NCBI RefSeq assembly: GCF_024204665.1 | Contig: NZ_CP100355.1 | Coordinates: 1,841,451 to 1,905,450 of the forward strand | Length of the DNA stretch: 64,000 nucleotides | Reading direction: 5' to 3' | Source: Natronosalvus rutilus | Lineage (GTDB): Archaea; Halobacteriota; Halobacteria; Halobacteriales; Natrialbaceae | Shown: piece by piece, positions 1 to 10,379 of the stretch | Numbering within the stretch: position 1 is the stretch's first letter | Layout of the letters: every line of letters begins with the position of its first letter | Translations under genes and position numbers: made by a program | The notes under the pieces: generated by a model | What the model was told of the DNA's origin: nothing | Databases searched by the model: none | The model's input: the letters and a program-made list of their open reading frames with translations, nothing else

Positions 1-293
1 TAGGGAAGTGCGCCGAAGATTGCGGCGAAAAGCCACGTCAGCGCGACGACCATGAACGCCTCTCGAGCGCCGGGATCCGGATCCGGGTCGAGTTGTCGGA
101 GCACGAGGCCGAACCCGACGGTGACGCTCATCGAGATGACGAAGACCCAGAGATCCTCGCCGCCGTATGCGAATGCCGTTACGATCGGCAGGACGAAAGC
201 GAGCGAGAGAAACGCGAGTATCGTCCCGACGAGGCTCAGCCCGGCCCGCCAGTCGACACGGAGGTGGGTGTCGACGTGGAGATGGGAGTCCAT
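1..293 (-). CDS. trkH: TrkH potassium uptake membrane subunit, N-terminal part (cut by window edge)
   Basis: The first 97 codons of a gene that runs off the left end. It starts at an ATG overlapping the trkA stop by one base, so the two are translationally coupled. The residues (MDSHLHVDTHLRVDWRAG, then two hydrophobic helices, then a PDPGAREAFMVVALTW-type segment) match the start of the complete TrkH at 7964, which has [23 protein letters not shown] at the same places. TrkH is the K+-conducting membrane protein; TrkA gates it from the cytoplasm. None of the four pore loops lie inside the window, so activity cannot be judged. Confidence 0.88.
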   Translation of the reverse strand, partial: MDSHLHVDTHLRVDWRAGLSLVGTILAFLSLAFVLPIVTAFAYGGEDLWVFVISMSVTVGFGLVLRQLDPDPDPGAREAFMVVALTWLFAAIFGALP

Positions 294-1627
294 CAGATCG
301 CCTCGAGCACCTGATCGAGAACCGTCGCATCGACGAACAGCACGATGTGGTCGCCGGGCCTGAGCGTCGTGTCTCCACGCGGGGTCACGAGGTTGCCGCC
401 GCGGGAAATGGCGCCAATGACGACGCCCTCGGGGAGGTCGGCGACCGAGTCCATGATCGTTCGTTCGGCCAGGGCGCTGTCGGCACCGACCTCGATCTCG
501 ATGACCTCGGCGCGGTCGTGCTCGAGCATGGCCACTTTCTCTGCGCGGTTCGATCGCGTGAATCGGACGATTTCCTCGGCGGTCTCCTCGCGGGGGTTGA
601 TCGCCACGTCGACGCCCACGGTCTCGAACAGTTCGGCGTACTCGAGGTTCTCGATGACGGCGACGGTGCGGTCGACGCCGAGCCGTCGAGCGAGCAGGGA
701 GACGAGAAGGTTGCGCTCGTCGCTGCCGAGAGCGGAGATGACGATGTCTGCCTCGTCGACGTGCTCGCGCTCTAGGAAGTCCGTATCGGTGGCGTCGCTC
801 TGCATAACGAGCGTGTTCGGCAAGGCTTCGGCGACTTGCCGAGCGCGGTCAGGATCTCGCTCGATGAGACGCGGTTCGTAGCCGTGTTCCTCGAACTCGC
901 GGGCGGCCTGGTAGCCGATCTCGCTGGCGCCGACGATGACGACCTCCTCCTGTTCGGTTTCCGGGAGACAGACGAGGTCGTCGGCGAAGGTCGAGACGGA
1001 GTCGGGGCTGCCGATGACGACGACGCGGTCGTTCGGTTCGATCACCGTCTCTCCGCGAGCAACGATCATGTCCCCGTTTCTGAATATCCCTGCGAACGTC
1101 AACGAGTCGTACCGGTCGGCGTCCTGGACGCTCTGGTTGGCGATCGGGCTCTGGGGGCTGATCTCGAACTCGGCCATCCGTACGAGGCCGCCGGCGAACA
1201 TGTCGACGTCCTGGGCGCCGGGGAGGCCGGAGATGCGGAAGATCGCCTGGGCCGTGAGCAGGTCGGTACAGACCATGAAGTCGACGCCGAAAGCACCCTC
1301 CGACCCCTCCCACGTCTCGAGCAGCGTCCGCCGTCGCACGCGGGCGATGGTGAACGCGTCGGTCAGTGTCTTGGCCGCACCGCAGATTACGAGGTTCACT
1401 TCGTCGTCGTCCGTACAGGCGATGACGAGGCCGGCCTCCTCGACGTTCGCCTCGTGAAGCGTCGTGATTTCGGTCCCGTCGCCCTCGATGGCGAGCACGT
1501 CGAGCGAGTAGGTGAGGTCCTCGACGATGTCAGAATCCTGATCGACAATCACGACGTCGTGGGTCTCTTCGAGATTCTTGGCGATCGATCGACCGACTTC
1601 GCCAGCACCGACGATGACTACGTGCAC
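293..1627 (-). CDS. trkA: TrkA, regulatory RCK subunit of Trk potassium uptake
   Basis: 444 residues from a GTG start at 1627 (HVVIVGAGEVGRSIA follows at once). The open frame continues another 66 codons upstream, but that stretch is not TrkA-like and the Rossmann strand must lie at the N-terminus, so I take the GTG. There are two RCK-N Rossmann domains, GAGEVG near residue 8 and VIVGASEIGYQAA near residue 235, each followed by a TrkA-C domain. This is the usual full TrkA layout of about 450 residues. It binds NAD(H)/ATP and gates TrkH, which follows it with a 1-nt overlap. Operon order is trkA then trkH. Confidence 0.93.
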   Translation of the reverse strand: MHVVIVGAGEVGRSIAKNLEETHDVVIVDQDSDIVEDLTYSLDVLAIEGDGTEITTLHEANVEEAGLVIACTDDDEVNLVICGAAKTLTDAFTIARVRRRTLLETWEGSEGAFGVDFMVCTDLLTAQAIFRISGLPGAQDVDMFAGGLVRMAEFEISPQSPIANQSVQDADRYDSLTFAGIFRNGDMIVARGETVIEPNDRVVVIGSPDSVSTFADDLVCLPETEQEEVVIVGASEIGYQAAREFEEHGYEPRLIERDPDRARQVAEALPNTLVMQSDATDTDFLEREHVDEADIVISALGSDERNLLVSLLARRLGVDRTVAVIENLEYAELFETVGVDVAINPREETAEEIVRFTRSNRAEKVAMLEHDRAEVIEIEVGADSALAERTIMDSVADLPEGVVIGAISRGGNLVTPRGDTTLRPGDHIVLFVDATVLDQVLEAI

Positions 1628-1946
1628 GATGCCACCCGTGAAGGCTCGTTCATTGAGGTGGTGTTTTGCTGGTACCGAAATAGACGTTACGACGTGGTAC
1701 GACGGGCTGACTGACTGGTTAGTATGCCCGAGCCCACAATCTGGACGTTGCTGACGAAGAGAGAGCGAAGCCCTGATATCACCCGTGTGAATACGTGGTG
1801 GTAGCAGACGTATTCTTCCCACCAATGTTCATACTCGCTCACCCATCTGCCGGCCGCATCGACGGACGAACGCCCCCGACTCGGATCGAGACGTCGCGCT
1901 CGACCGGCACTCTCGCCCGCGACGAGGTCCCTCGAGGTGACCCGAC
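1628..1946. other. Divergent intergenic region, no gene seen
   Basis: About 320 bases between trkA (leftward) and the first permease (rightward). It must hold both promoters. I see no RNA gene and no convincing small reading frame; the long upstream extension of the trkA frame into it is not protein-like. Confidence 0.5.
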
Positions 1947-4307
1947 GTGAGTGGCGACGAGGAACTCGCCAAGGACCTCGGGCCTCTCGCGGCGCTGACC
2001 ATCGGGATCGGGACGATGATCGGGGCGGGCATCTTCGTCCTGCCAGGGACCGCCGTTTTCCGGGCGGGACCGTTCGCCGCGGCAACCTTTGTCCTCGGCG
2101 GGGTGATCGCCCTGTTTACGGCGCTCTCTGCCTCCGAATTGGGGACGGCAATGCCAAAATCCGGCGGGGCGTACTTCTACGTTAATCGCGCACTCGGCCC
2201 GCTGTTTGGGTCGATCACCGGATGGGCCAACTGGATCGGCCTCGCGTTCGCCTCCGCCTTCTACATGTACGGCCTCGGCGAGTACGTCAACGACCTGGTC
2301 GGCCTCGGCGCCCTCGCGCTCGGGCCCGTGACGCTCGGCCCGGCACAGATGATCGGACTAGTCGGCGCCCTTCTCTTCATCGGCATCAACTACATCGGCG
2401 CGAAGGAGACCGGGACGCTTCAGATCGTCATCGTCGTCTTGCTCGTGGCAATCCTCGCGCTCTTCTCGGTCGTCGGTCTGCTCAATGCCGACCTGAATTC
2501 GCTTGCCGGATCCGCGCAGCCGGGAATGGCCGGTGAGATCCTTCCCGTCACCGGGATCATCTTCGTCTCTTACCTGGGTTTCGTCCAGATCACCTCCGTC
2601 GCCGAGGAGATCAAGGATCCCGGGCGCAACCTGCCGCGAGCGGTGATTGGGTCGGTCGTTATCGTCACGACCATTTACGCGTTCTTCCTCGTGGTCCTGC
2701 TCGCGGCCGTCCCGAACGAACTCGTCGCCCAGAACAATACAGCCGTCGTCGACGCCGCCCGCCTCTTGTTCGGGCAATACGACCTCCTCGGGTACAGCCT
2801 CGGCGCCTTCGGCGCAGGTCTCCTTCTGTTCGGAGGTCTGCTCGCGACCGCCTCGTCAGCGAACGCCTCGATCCTCTCCTCGTCCCGGATCAACTTCGCG
2901 ATGGGACGGGAAAAAATCGTCACGCCCAAACTTAACGAGATCCACCCACGCTTCGGGACGCCCTCCAAATCCATCGCCATCACGGGCGCGCTCATTCTCT
3001 TCTTCTTGGTCGCGGGCGACCTCGAGTTGCTCTCAACGGCCGGATCGGTGTTACATTTAATCGTCTACGGGCTGTTGAACATCGCGTTGATCGTCATGCG
3101 CGAGGCCGACGCCGAGGGCTACGACCCGGACTTCGAGGTACCGCTCTATCCCATCGTCCCGATCATCGGCACGATCTCCTCGTTCGCCCTCATCGTCTAC
3201 ATCGAACCCCGCGTGATCTACCTCTCGCTGGGGCTGGTCGCCTTCGCGGCGCTGTGGTATCTCTTCTACGCCCGACGGCACGTCGAATCCGCTGGCGTCC
3301 TCGACGCCTGGATCCTCGACCGCTCGGAGCAATTGCCCGACGTCGCCGTCTCCGCTGCGACCAGTGTCGCCCCCGAACAGAGCGACTACCGAGTCATGGT
3401 ACCGCTGGCCAACCCCGAGCACGAGAAGGACCTCATCACGCTCGGATCGGCCGTCGCCAACCAGCACGATGGCACGGTCGTCGCCGTCAACATCGTCGAC
3501 GTGCCCAGGCAGACCCCCCTCGAGGCCGCGCGCGAACAGAAGGCCCACGAAACCGCCCACCAGTTGCTCGAGCAAGCCCAGCAGGACGCCCAGACCTACG
3601 GCGTCGACGTCGAGACGCATATCGTCCTCTCGCACGACCCGTTCGAGGAGATCTTTGGATCGGCGAAGCGCTACGGCGCCGACGTGACGGTGATGGGCTG
3701 GGGGCCCGAATCGCACGGCGCGCCTGGGCGAGCCGAACCGACTATCGACGAACTCGCCCACTCACTGCCGTGTGACTTCCTCGTCTTCCGAAACCGCGGG
3801 TTCGACCCCTCGAGAATCTTGCTCCCGACGGCCGGCGGTCCCGACTCCGAACTCGCCGCTGCAGTCGCGACGACCCTCCAGTCGCAGTACGACGCCGACG
3901 TGACGCTGCTGCACGTGACCGACCACGGCGAGCGAGAGCAGGGTGAGGCGTTCCTCTCGTCCTGGGCACGTGATCACGGACTCGAGGACGCGAGGCTCCA
4001 CGTCGAGACCGGCGACGTCCAGAGTCGAATCGCCGAGGCCGCCGAGAGCGCTACCCTCCTGTTGATCGGGGCCACCGAGAAGGGCGTCCTCTCGCGACTC
4101 GTTCGCGGGTCGCTCGTGCTCGACGTCTTGGACGAGGTTGAGTGTTCGGTCCTGCTGGCGGAGAAACAGCACACGCGAAGCCTCTGGGATCGACTCTTCG
4201 GCGGCGGAGCCGGCGACAGCGATCTCGAGGACGAGCCGACGGGCGTCGAACCCGAGCCGACGACGCCCGACGTCGACGAGAGCAATACCGAAACCACCTC
4301 TCAGTAA
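1947..4307 (+). CDS. APC-family amino-acid permease fused to two universal-stress domains
   Basis: 786 residues from a GTG start ([12 protein letters not shown]; the paralogue at 4910 begins [11 protein letters not shown], which supports this start). Residues 1-450 form a 12-helix APC transporter with the substrate-site motif [16 protein letters not shown] near residue 22. Two cytoplasmic UspA-like domains follow, at about 480-615 (VMVPLANP) and 622-760 (ILLPTAGGP). The second has the nucleotide-binding pattern G-x2-G-x9-G-S ([15 protein letters not shown]). It probably moves amino acids or cationic amino acids, with the Usp tail sensing ATP or energy state; the substrate cannot be read from sequence. 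The acidic Ser/Glu-rich tail is typical of haloarchaea. Confidence 0.88.
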   Translation: MSGDEELAKDLGPLAALTIGIGTMIGAGIFVLPGTAVFRAGPFAAATFVLGGVIALFTALSASELGTAMPKSGGAYFYVNRALGPLFGSITGWANWIGLAFASAFYMYGLGEYVNDLVGLGALALGPVTLGPAQMIGLVGALLFIGINYIGAKETGTLQIVIVVLLVAILALFSVVGLLNADLNSLAGSAQPGMAGEILPVTGIIFVSYLGFVQITSVAEEIKDPGRNLPRAVIGSVVIVTTIYAFFLVVLLAAVPNELVAQNNTAVVDAARLLFGQYDLLGYSLGAFGAGLLLFGGLLATASSANASILSSSRINFAMGREKIVTPKLNEIHPRFGTPSKSIAITGALILFFLVAGDLELLSTAGSVLHLIVYGLLNIALIVMREADAEGYDPDFEVPLYPIVPIIGTISSFALIVYIEPRVIYLSLGLVAFAALWYLFYARRHVESAGVLDAWILDRSEQLPDVAVSAATSVAPEQSDYRVMVPLANPEHEKDLITLGSAVANQHDGTVVAVNIVDVPRQTPLEAAREQKAHETAHQLLEQAQQDAQTYGVDVETHIVLSHDPFEEIFGSAKRYGADVTVMGWGPESHGAPGRAEPTIDELAHSLPCDFLVFRNRGFDPSRILLPTAGGPDSELAAAVATTLQSQYDADVTLLHVTDHGEREQGEAFLSSWARDHGLEDARLHVETGDVQSRIAEAAESATLLLIGATEKGVLSRLVRGSLVLDVLDEVECSVLLAEKQHTRSLWDRLFGGGAGDSDLEDEPTGVEPEPTTPDVDESNTETTSQ

Positions 4308-4384
4308 GCGGCGGCGATCTGGCCAACTATCGATTCGCCAATTCCGAGCCCCGATATTCGGGATTCGAAAATACAAGCGAGGGT

Positions 4385-4403
4385 TTTATCATGTATCGAT
4401 AAA
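4385..4403 (+). promoter_or_regulatory. Small inverted repeat in the promoter region of the Usp gene
   Basis: TTTATC and GATAAA arms (6 bp) around a 7-nt centre, in an AT-rich stretch 83-101 nt ahead of the Usp start at 4486. It could be an operator or overlap a TATA element (GATAAATA at 4398). Position and symmetry are seen; a regulatory role is inferred. Confidence 0.3.
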
Positions 4404-4485
4404 TACCCTCGAATATGATACCGTCGGATAGTTGCTGTACTCTGCTCGAGAAGAACGCTCTCGGAGTCACCGGAGGCGGTTTCGG

Positions 4486-4917
4486 ATGAGTGACGGGCCG
4501 TTTCGGCGCGTTCTGGTGCCAATTGCGAACGAAGAGGACGCTCGAGTAACGGGCAAGGCCGTCGCCGGTCGGTTCGACGACGCTACCCTGATCCCGATCT
4601 ACGTCGTCGAAAAAGCTGGCGGTGCTCCCGACGCCGCGGGCGTCGAACAGCGAGAGGAGTTCGCCGAAACCCTCTTCAAGATCTTCGAGGCGGTCATCGA
4701 CGATCCCACGCTCACTATCGAACCCACCGTCGGATACGGGACCGACGTCGCGGCGACGATCCTCGAGGTCGCCGACGACGAACGCGCCGACACGATCGTT
4801 TTCGTCCCGCGCAGCGAGAGTCGGTGGCGACAGTTGCTAACGGGGGACGTCGCGCGAAAATTGATCAATCGAACCGATCGACCGGTCCTGATCCTTCCGG
4901 GTGACCGAGATGAGTGA
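4486..4917 (+). CDS. Universal stress protein (single UspA domain)
   Basis: 143 residues starting at ATG 4486 (MSDGPFRRVLVPIANEEDAR). The frame is open 18 codons further up, but the first strand RVLVPIAN should be near the N-terminus. One Usp fold: strand 1 VLVPI, a central FKIFEAVIDD helix, and TIVFVPRSESRWRQLLTGDVARKLI before a final strand VLILPGD. The canonical G-x2-G-x9-G-S/T loop is altered to RSESRWRQLLTGD, so ATP binding is uncertain. Its stop overlaps the start of the next permease by 8 nt, so the free Usp and the Usp-fused permease are made together. Confidence 0.85.
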   Translation: MSDGPFRRVLVPIANEEDARVTGKAVAGRFDDATLIPIYVVEKAGGAPDAAGVEQREEFAETLFKIFEAVIDDPTLTIEPTVGYGTDVAATILEVADDERADTIVFVPRSESRWRQLLTGDVARKLINRTDRPVLILPGDRDE

Positions 4918-7225
4918 CGAGGAACTCGCCAAGGACCTCGGCCTGATTCCCGCGATGACCATCGGCATCGGGACGATGATTGGGGCAGGCATCTTCGTCC
5001 TCCCCGGTGAGGCCGCACAGGGAACCGGCCCAATCGTCGTGATCTCGTTTCTCGTCGGTGGGGTCATCGCCATGGTCAATGCCCTGTCGGTCTCCGAACT
5101 CGGAACGGCGATGCCGAAAGCCGGCGGTGCCTACTACTACGTCAATCGGGCTCTCGGCCCGCTGTTCGGCTCGATATCCGGACTGGGAGACTGGCTAGGG
5201 CTCGCCTTCGCCTCGGCCTTCTACACCATTGGATTCGGCCGTTACCTGGGCGAACTGCTCGAGTTACCCTCGATCCTGTTTCTCAGTAACGTGCAGGTAG
5301 GGGCAATCCTCGCTGGTGCGGCCTTCGTCGGCGTCAACTACATCGGCGCGAAGGAGACCGGCGGCGTCCAGACGATCATCGTCACTATCTTGCTCGTGAT
5401 TCTGGGCGTCTTCGCAATCGCGGGCTGGTTCGCCTTCGACTGGGGGACGGTCTCCGGAAGTGGCGGCTACACCCCGTTCGGAACCGCCGAACTCTTGCCG
5501 GCGACCGGCCTCGTCTTCGTCTCCTTCCTGGGTTACGCCAAGATCGCCACCGTCGGCGAGGAGATGAAGAACCCGGGACGGAACCTCCCCATCGCCATCG
5601 TCGGCAGCGTCGCCATCGTCACGGTACTGTACGGCATTCTCGTGACGATCATGCTCGGCGTCGTCCCGTGGCCGGACCTCGACCTCGAGGCGCCGGTCGC
5701 ACAGGCGACCGAAGTGGCGTTCCCCGGCAACTTCGCAGGTGCGGCCGCGGTGATCATGGCCCTCGGTGCGCTGCTGGCGACAGCCTCCTCGGCGAACGCC
5801 TCGATTCTGGCGTCGGCCCGGATCAACTTCGCGATGGGCCGAGACAAGATCGTCAACGACTGGCTCAACGAAATTCATCCGCGATTCGCGACACCCTATC
5901 GATCGATCGTCGTTACCGGCGGGCTGATCATCGTCTTCATCGTCGTCATGGGCGGAGACGTCAAGGTGCTCTCGGAAGCGGCGAGCGTCCTCCACCTGAT
6001 CGTCTACGCCCTGATGAACGCCGCGCTGATCGTCTTCCGCGAAACCGACCACCCCGACTACGATCCCGACTTCACGGTTCCGCTGTACCCGATCGTACCG
6101 ATTCTCGGGTTCGTCCTGTCGCTGGGACTCATCTACTTCATGGACACCACCTCCCAGATCCTGGCGGTGGTGTTCATCGTCGGGGCCGTCCTCTGGTACG
6201 TTCTCTACGCACGCTACCGCACGCCGATCCAGGGCGTCCTCGGCGAGTACGTTCGCGACCGGTCCGAAGAAATGCCCGACATCGCGGTTTCGGCTGCCGA
6301 GGCTGCCTCCCCCGACGCGACCGCACCCTACAACGTGATGGTCCCCGTCTCGAACCCCCGGACCGAGGACGAACTGGTCGCCCTCGGCTGTACGATGGCC
6401 GACCAGAACGACGGCGTCGTTCACGCCGTTCACGTCGTCGAGGTCCCCGACCAGACGTCCCTCGAGTACGTGGCCGATCAGCTCGAGACGGTCGACGGCG
6501 AGTCGAGTCGACTTCTCGAGAACGCCCGGAGGGTCGCTGCGGAGTACGACGTCGAGATCGAAACCCACACTGTGGTCTCTCACCGGTCGCTCGAGGAGGT
6601 CGTCGACTCCGCTAAACGGCTGAACGCCGACACGGTCGTCATGGGCTGGAGCCCGAACCGACCGTGGACCAGCGGGCGAACGAGTGCCGGCCTCGAGGAC
6701 CTCACGACGAACCTCCCGTGTGACTTCCTGGTGTTCAAAGACCGCGGATTCGACCCCTCGCGCGTACTCGTACCGACGGCCGGCGGGCCGGATTCGGACC
6801 TCAGTGCCGAGGCGGCCAAGGCGCTTCGGGACGTCCACGGCGCCGACGTATCGATCTTGCACGTCGTCGACGAGGACACCGAAAGGGCGAAAGGAACGGC
6901 GTTCCTCGGCACCTGGGCCGACGAGCACGGCCTCGGCGACGCGACCCTCCTCGTGGAAACAGATGGCGACGTCGAGGCGGCCATCGAGCGCGCCACGAAC
7001 GATCACACGATGATCGTCCTCGGCGCGACCAGAAAGGGGCTCCTCTCCCGGCTCGTGGGCGGTTCGCTCGTGTTCGACGTCGTCGACGAGGTCGACTGTT
7101 CGGTCCTGCTCGCCGAGCGTCCGGCCAAACGGTCGCTCCGCGAACGGCTCTTCGGCCGTCCAGGAGTCGAAGCGTCCACGCAAACGGAAGAAGAAGCCGA
7201 GCCGAGAACGGAACCTGGCTCCTGA
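4910..7225 (+). CDS. APC-family amino-acid permease fused to two universal-stress domains (paralogue)
   Basis: 771 residues from ATG 4910; a GTG at 4901 would add three residues. It is a close paralogue of the protein at 1947 along its whole length: [16 protein letters not shown] near residue 17, 12 membrane segments to about residue 445, Usp domain 1 at about 473-610 (VMVPVSNP) and Usp domain 2 at about 618-755, with GATRKGLLSRLVGGS as the nucleotide loop. The copies bracket the Usp gene, which points to tandem duplication. Function as for its partner: amino-acid transport regulated through the Usp tail. The two may differ in substrate. Confidence 0.88.
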   Translation: MSDEELAKDLGLIPAMTIGIGTMIGAGIFVLPGEAAQGTGPIVVISFLVGGVIAMVNALSVSELGTAMPKAGGAYYYVNRALGPLFGSISGLGDWLGLAFASAFYTIGFGRYLGELLELPSILFLSNVQVGAILAGAAFVGVNYIGAKETGGVQTIIVTILLVILGVFAIAGWFAFDWGTVSGSGGYTPFGTAELLPATGLVFVSFLGYAKIATVGEEMKNPGRNLPIAIVGSVAIVTVLYGILVTIMLGVVPWPDLDLEAPVAQATEVAFPGNFAGAAAVIMALGALLATASSANASILASARINFAMGRDKIVNDWLNEIHPRFATPYRSIVVTGGLIIVFIVVMGGDVKVLSEAASVLHLIVYALMNAALIVFRETDHPDYDPDFTVPLYPIVPILGFVLSLGLIYFMDTTSQILAVVFIVGAVLWYVLYARYRTPIQGVLGEYVRDRSEEMPDIAVSAAEAASPDATAPYNVMVPVSNPRTEDELVALGCTMADQNDGVVHAVHVVEVPDQTSLEYVADQLETVDGESSRLLENARRVAAEYDVEIETHTVVSHRSLEEVVDSAKRLNADTVVMGWSPNRPWTSGRTSAGLEDLTTNLPCDFLVFKDRGFDPSRVLVPTAGGPDSDLSAEAAKALRDVHGADVSILHVVDEDTERAKGTAFLGTWADEHGLGDATLLVETDGDVEAAIERATNDHTMIVLGATRKGLLSRLVGGSLVFDVVDEVDCSVLLAERPAKRSLRERLFGRPGVEASTQTEEEAEPRTEPGS

Positions 7226-7554
7226 CCGTCGACGGTGCACTCGAGGTTCGCTCGGCAAAACACTCGAGGCCTACTCCGCGATGCACTCGAATCTCGCGAC
7301 GCCGAACGGGTCGGTCTCACGGTTTGGTAACCACGGTCACAGTCGCGGAACGACGCGTCTGCAGGCTGCGCCCCTCAAGATTAGTCGAACAGGTGTCCAG
7401 CCTGGCTCACATGGCCCAATCGACGTCTGTTCTTGCCCTGCGAAAGGGCCGCTTCCCTCAGCGCGGACGGCCAATCAGATGCTCTTGGCCCGGTGATCGG
7501 AAACCTTCGACCGCAAGCAGTCAGGAAAAAGGCCTCGAACGTAGAACTACGCGT
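7226..7554. other. Intergenic, nothing recognised
   Basis: About 330 bases after the second permease. Frames here are short, Arg/Ser-rich and unlike the acidic proteome, so I read none as genes. No RNA gene or strong hairpin was seen. Confidence 0.45.
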
Positions 7555-7803
7555 ATGAGAAACAGAACGAACACCTCCCACTCGCCCGCCGATAGCGGTC
7601 TCGAGTGCGGCCGCACGTACACCCACACTCGACATGGGCGCGTCGAGGTTACGGGTCTCTGGCAGGGAACCCGGTGGGTCGACGCGGTGGACCAGCCAAA
7701 CGAGGGGGAGACGGTCGTCGTTCGCTACTTACCTCCCGACGGGGAGACCTGGAGGGACGAACGCTCCGCGCTCCTGGACGACTTTCTCGCGGCGCTCGAG
7801 TGA
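7555..7803 (+). CDS. Small acidic protein, function unknown
   Basis: 82 residues from ATG 7555 (MRNRTNTSHSPADSGLECG). Composition is haloarchaeal (final segment DERSALLDDFLAALE), unlike the shadow frames around it, which argues that it is real. It reads as a small beta domain (GRVEVTGLWQGTRWVDAVD, then ETVVVRYLPPDG) with a C-terminal helix. No membrane segment, signal peptide or metal motif. It lies alone between the permease and trkH; I do not recognise a family. Confidence 0.6.
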   Translation: MRNRTNTSHSPADSGLECGRTYTHTRHGRVEVTGLWQGTRWVDAVDQPNEGETVVVRYLPPDGETWRDERSALLDDFLAALE

Positions 7804-7963
7804 GTCCGTGGCCTCGACGCCGTGTTCTCGGCGCCCTATTCTCGACACTTTCTCTCGACACCGTACCTCCGACGCCACTATCGAGTCCCGCTGAAATCCA
7901 CCCCAACTGGACGACGAAACCCAGTATCGTTATCACCGTCGCTGACACAGGTCGAGTCGTTCG

Positions 7964-9490
7964 ATGAGGATCCGAGTCGACTGGCGCTCAAGCTGTAGCG
8001 TGACGGGGACCGTTCTCTTCTGGCTCGCCGTCCCGCTGGCTGCGCCGCTCGCGCTCGCGGCACTCGACGGCGACGAGACGATTCCGTTCGTCGTCGCCAT
8101 CGCCTGTACCGTCGCCATCGGTACGCTGCTCGAGCGCCTGAGCGACGAGCGCGATCTCGGACAGCGCGAGGCGTTCCTGATGGTTGCGATGACGTGGTTC
8201 GGGGTCGCGTTGATCGGCGCGATTCCGTTCTTCCTGCTGGGGCTGGGCGCCGATCCCGCCTCGGCTTTTTCGGGCCGACTCGAGGGACCGGTCAACGCGA
8301 TGTTCGAGAGCATGAGCGGTCTGACCACGACGGGCGCGACGGTGATGAGCGGCTGGGACTTCACGAACCAGCCGCGCTCGATTCTGCTCTGGCGGCAGGT
8401 CCAGCAATGGCTCGGCGGCCTGGGCATCCTGATCGTCGCCATCGGCCTGCTCTCGAACCTGATGGTCGGGGGTGCGCAGCTGATGGAGACCGAGACCCAG
8501 ACCCAGACGGTCACGAAGCTCACCCCGGAGATCGAGAGCACGGCACGGCTCATCTGGGGACTCTACGTCGGGCTGACGGTAGCGGCTGCGGCGATTTTCT
8601 ACGCGTTTCACCTCCTCGGGCTGGCGCCGGAGATGGACCTCTTCAACGCGATTTCTCACGCGCTGACGAGCGTCTCGACGGCTGGCTTCTCGCCCGAACC
8701 GGATAGCATCGGGGCGTTCACGCCGCTCGTACAGTGGACGATGATTCCGATCATGATCGTCGGCGCGACGAACTTCGTGTTGCTCTACGCGGTCGCCCGT
8801 GGATCGTACACGCGGCCGCTCGAGTCCGAGGAGTTTCGCTTTTACATCGGCGTCATCGCCGTCTTCGGAGCGATCGTCTCGGTACTCGTCGGCCTCGCCG
8901 GGGATACCGTGGGCTACGAGCCGACGCTCAGACACGGCCTGTTCAACGTCGTCTCGATGGTGACGACGACGGGATACGCGTCGACGAACTTCGATCTCTG
9001 GAACCCCGGCGCAAAGCACATCCTCTTTCTGGGGATGTTCGTCGGCGGCATGGCCGGCAGTACCACCTGCTCGATCAAGTCCCTGCGCTGGCTGGTGATC
9101 CTGAAGGGATTGGCTCGCAACCTCTTTCTCTCGATCCACCCGCGAGCGGTCAGACCCGTCCGACTCGGGGATACCGTCGTCGACGAAGACACGATCAACG
9201 ACATCTTCGCCTACGTGATGCTCGCGATCATCATCTTCTTCCTGTTGACCATCTTCATCGTCGTCGACGCGGCGCGCGACGGGATCACCGTCTCCGAGTT
9301 CGAGGCTCTCGGCGCGGCTGCCTCCATCTTCCTCAACATCGGCCCCGCGTTCGGCCTGGCCGGCCCGTTCGACAACTACGCCGGTTTTCCGCTGTTCACG
9401 CGCTTCGTCATGATCTTCATGATGTGGATTGGCCGTATCGAGATCATCCCCGTTCTCGTCCTCTTGCTCCCGGCGTACTGGCGCTCGTAG
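7964..9490 (+). CDS. trkH: TrkH potassium uptake membrane subunit (complete)
   Basis: 508 residues from ATG 7964, the normal TrkH length. All four pore loops of the Trk/Ktr channel family are present in order: [11 protein letters not shown] near residue 120, VSTAGFSPE near 238, VTTTGYAST near 330 and [13 protein letters not shown] near 455, each with the selectivity-filter glycine. It takes up K+ across the cytoplasmic membrane, essential for a salt-in haloarchaeon. No trkA sits beside it; it probably shares the TrkA at 293 or another RCK protein. It is followed 52 nt later by mgsA on the same strand. Confidence 0.93.
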   Translation: MRIRVDWRSSCSVTGTVLFWLAVPLAAPLALAALDGDETIPFVVAIACTVAIGTLLERLSDERDLGQREAFLMVAMTWFGVALIGAIPFFLLGLGADPASAFSGRLEGPVNAMFESMSGLTTTGATVMSGWDFTNQPRSILLWRQVQQWLGGLGILIVAIGLLSNLMVGGAQLMETETQTQTVTKLTPEIESTARLIWGLYVGLTVAAAAIFYAFHLLGLAPEMDLFNAISHALTSVSTAGFSPEPDSIGAFTPLVQWTMIPIMIVGATNFVLLYAVARGSYTRPLESEEFRFYIGVIAVFGAIVSVLVGLAGDTVGYEPTLRHGLFNVVSMVTTTGYASTNFDLWNPGAKHILFLGMFVGGMAGSTTCSIKSLRWLVILKGLARNLFLSIHPRAVRPVRLGDTVVDEDTINDIFAYVMLAIIIFFLLTIFIVVDAARDGITVSEFEALGAAASIFLNIGPAFGLAGPFDNYAGFPLFTRFVMIFMMWIGRIEIIPVLVLLLPAYWRS

Positions 9491-9542
9491 ACTCGAGGAC
9501 GAGCGCCCGAGGTATCTTGCCCCTCGAGGACGAATCGAGCCT

Positions 9543-9917
9543 ATGGTTCGACTCGCACTCATCGCCCACGACGAGAAGAAAGACGACCTCATCGCCTTTG
9601 CCCGCGAGTACGAGGACGTGCTCGCCGACTACGACCTCATCGCAACGGGTACGACCGGCAAACGCCTCCTCGAGGCGACCGACCTCGAGATCGAACGGAA
9701 GAAGTCGGGGCCGCTCGGCGGCGACCTGATGATCGGGAGCGAGGTCGCCCAGGATCTTCTCGACGGGATCGTCTTCCTGCGCGATCCGCTCACGGCCCAA
9801 CCGCACGAACCCGACATCTCGGCGCTCTTGCGGATCTGTGACGTCCACGACACCGCCCTAGCGACGAACCTCGCGAGCGCGCGGTACCTGCTCGAAGGAA
9901 TCGACGACGTCTCATAA
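9543..9917 (+). CDS. mgsA: Methylglyoxal synthase
   Basis: 124 residues from ATG 9543 ([16 protein letters not shown]). It converts dihydroxyacetone phosphate to methylglyoxal and phosphate. Family motifs are intact: IAHDEKK at the N-terminus, the phosphate loop [10 protein letters not shown] near residue 35, [11 protein letters not shown] with the catalytic Asp near 61, FLRDPL, HEPDI, and HDTALATN with the active-site His near 102. Bacterial enzymes run to about 150 residues; this shorter form keeps the full core. The gene just upstream is trkH. Methylglyoxal stress and K+ flux are linked in bacteria, so the pairing may be meaningful. Confidence 0.92.
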   Translation: MVRLALIAHDEKKDDLIAFAREYEDVLADYDLIATGTTGKRLLEATDLEIERKKSGPLGGDLMIGSEVAQDLLDGIVFLRDPLTAQPHEPDISALLRICDVHDTALATNLASARYLLEGIDDVS

Positions 9918-10379
9918 TAATACTGATTGGTATAGTAATCTATTTATTAACGTATACTTCCTTCCGACCCCCCATCGCCGCAATGCCTCGACACTCTCAA
10001 AATTCACATATGGCCGTCATACAACCAATAAGGCTCGAAGACGAGTTCCTCGATCCTGTACTCCTAACCGTCCGGAACTTCCGGCATCAAACGACCGGTA
10101 GTGGCATTTTTCGGGATTACAAGCCGATTTGAGCGCTTTTCTTCGAGAGTCGTCGATAGAGGGTCGTTTTCGTCCTCGAGACGGAAATACCAGATACTAA
10201 TTTATTACAGGAAAAATATATATGGCCAATCTGGAGCGGCCGTACCATATTATGTTAGTAACTCACACACCATTACATAGCTATGCTCGTAATCTATACT
10301 AATTCATCACACGTTTGGCGCGAACGCCCGGTCGGCTAGATGTGAACCGCCGGCCAGGTCACCGGCCCTCGAGCACAGA
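9918..10379. other. AT-rich intergenic region
   Basis: 460 bases, far more AT-rich than its neighbours, between convergent genes. Short TA-rich motifs recur (TACTAATT near 10196 and 10297). The only frame of note is 40 codons at 10010-10132, too weak to call. No tRNA or clear terminator was found. Confidence 0.45.

Noticed and set aside
1628-1825. N-terminal extension of TrkA to 510 residues
   Set aside because: The added residues are not acidic, resemble no RCK protein and precede the Rossmann strand that should open the protein.
5264-7258. 664-codon minus-strand frame opposite the second permease
   Set aside because: A high-GC shadow; the plus strand encodes a complete, recognisable permease-Usp fusion.
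10010-10132. 40-codon frame starting MAVIQPIRLEDEFLDPV in the AT-rich gap
   Set aside because: Too short to separate from chance, with no neighbour or motif support.
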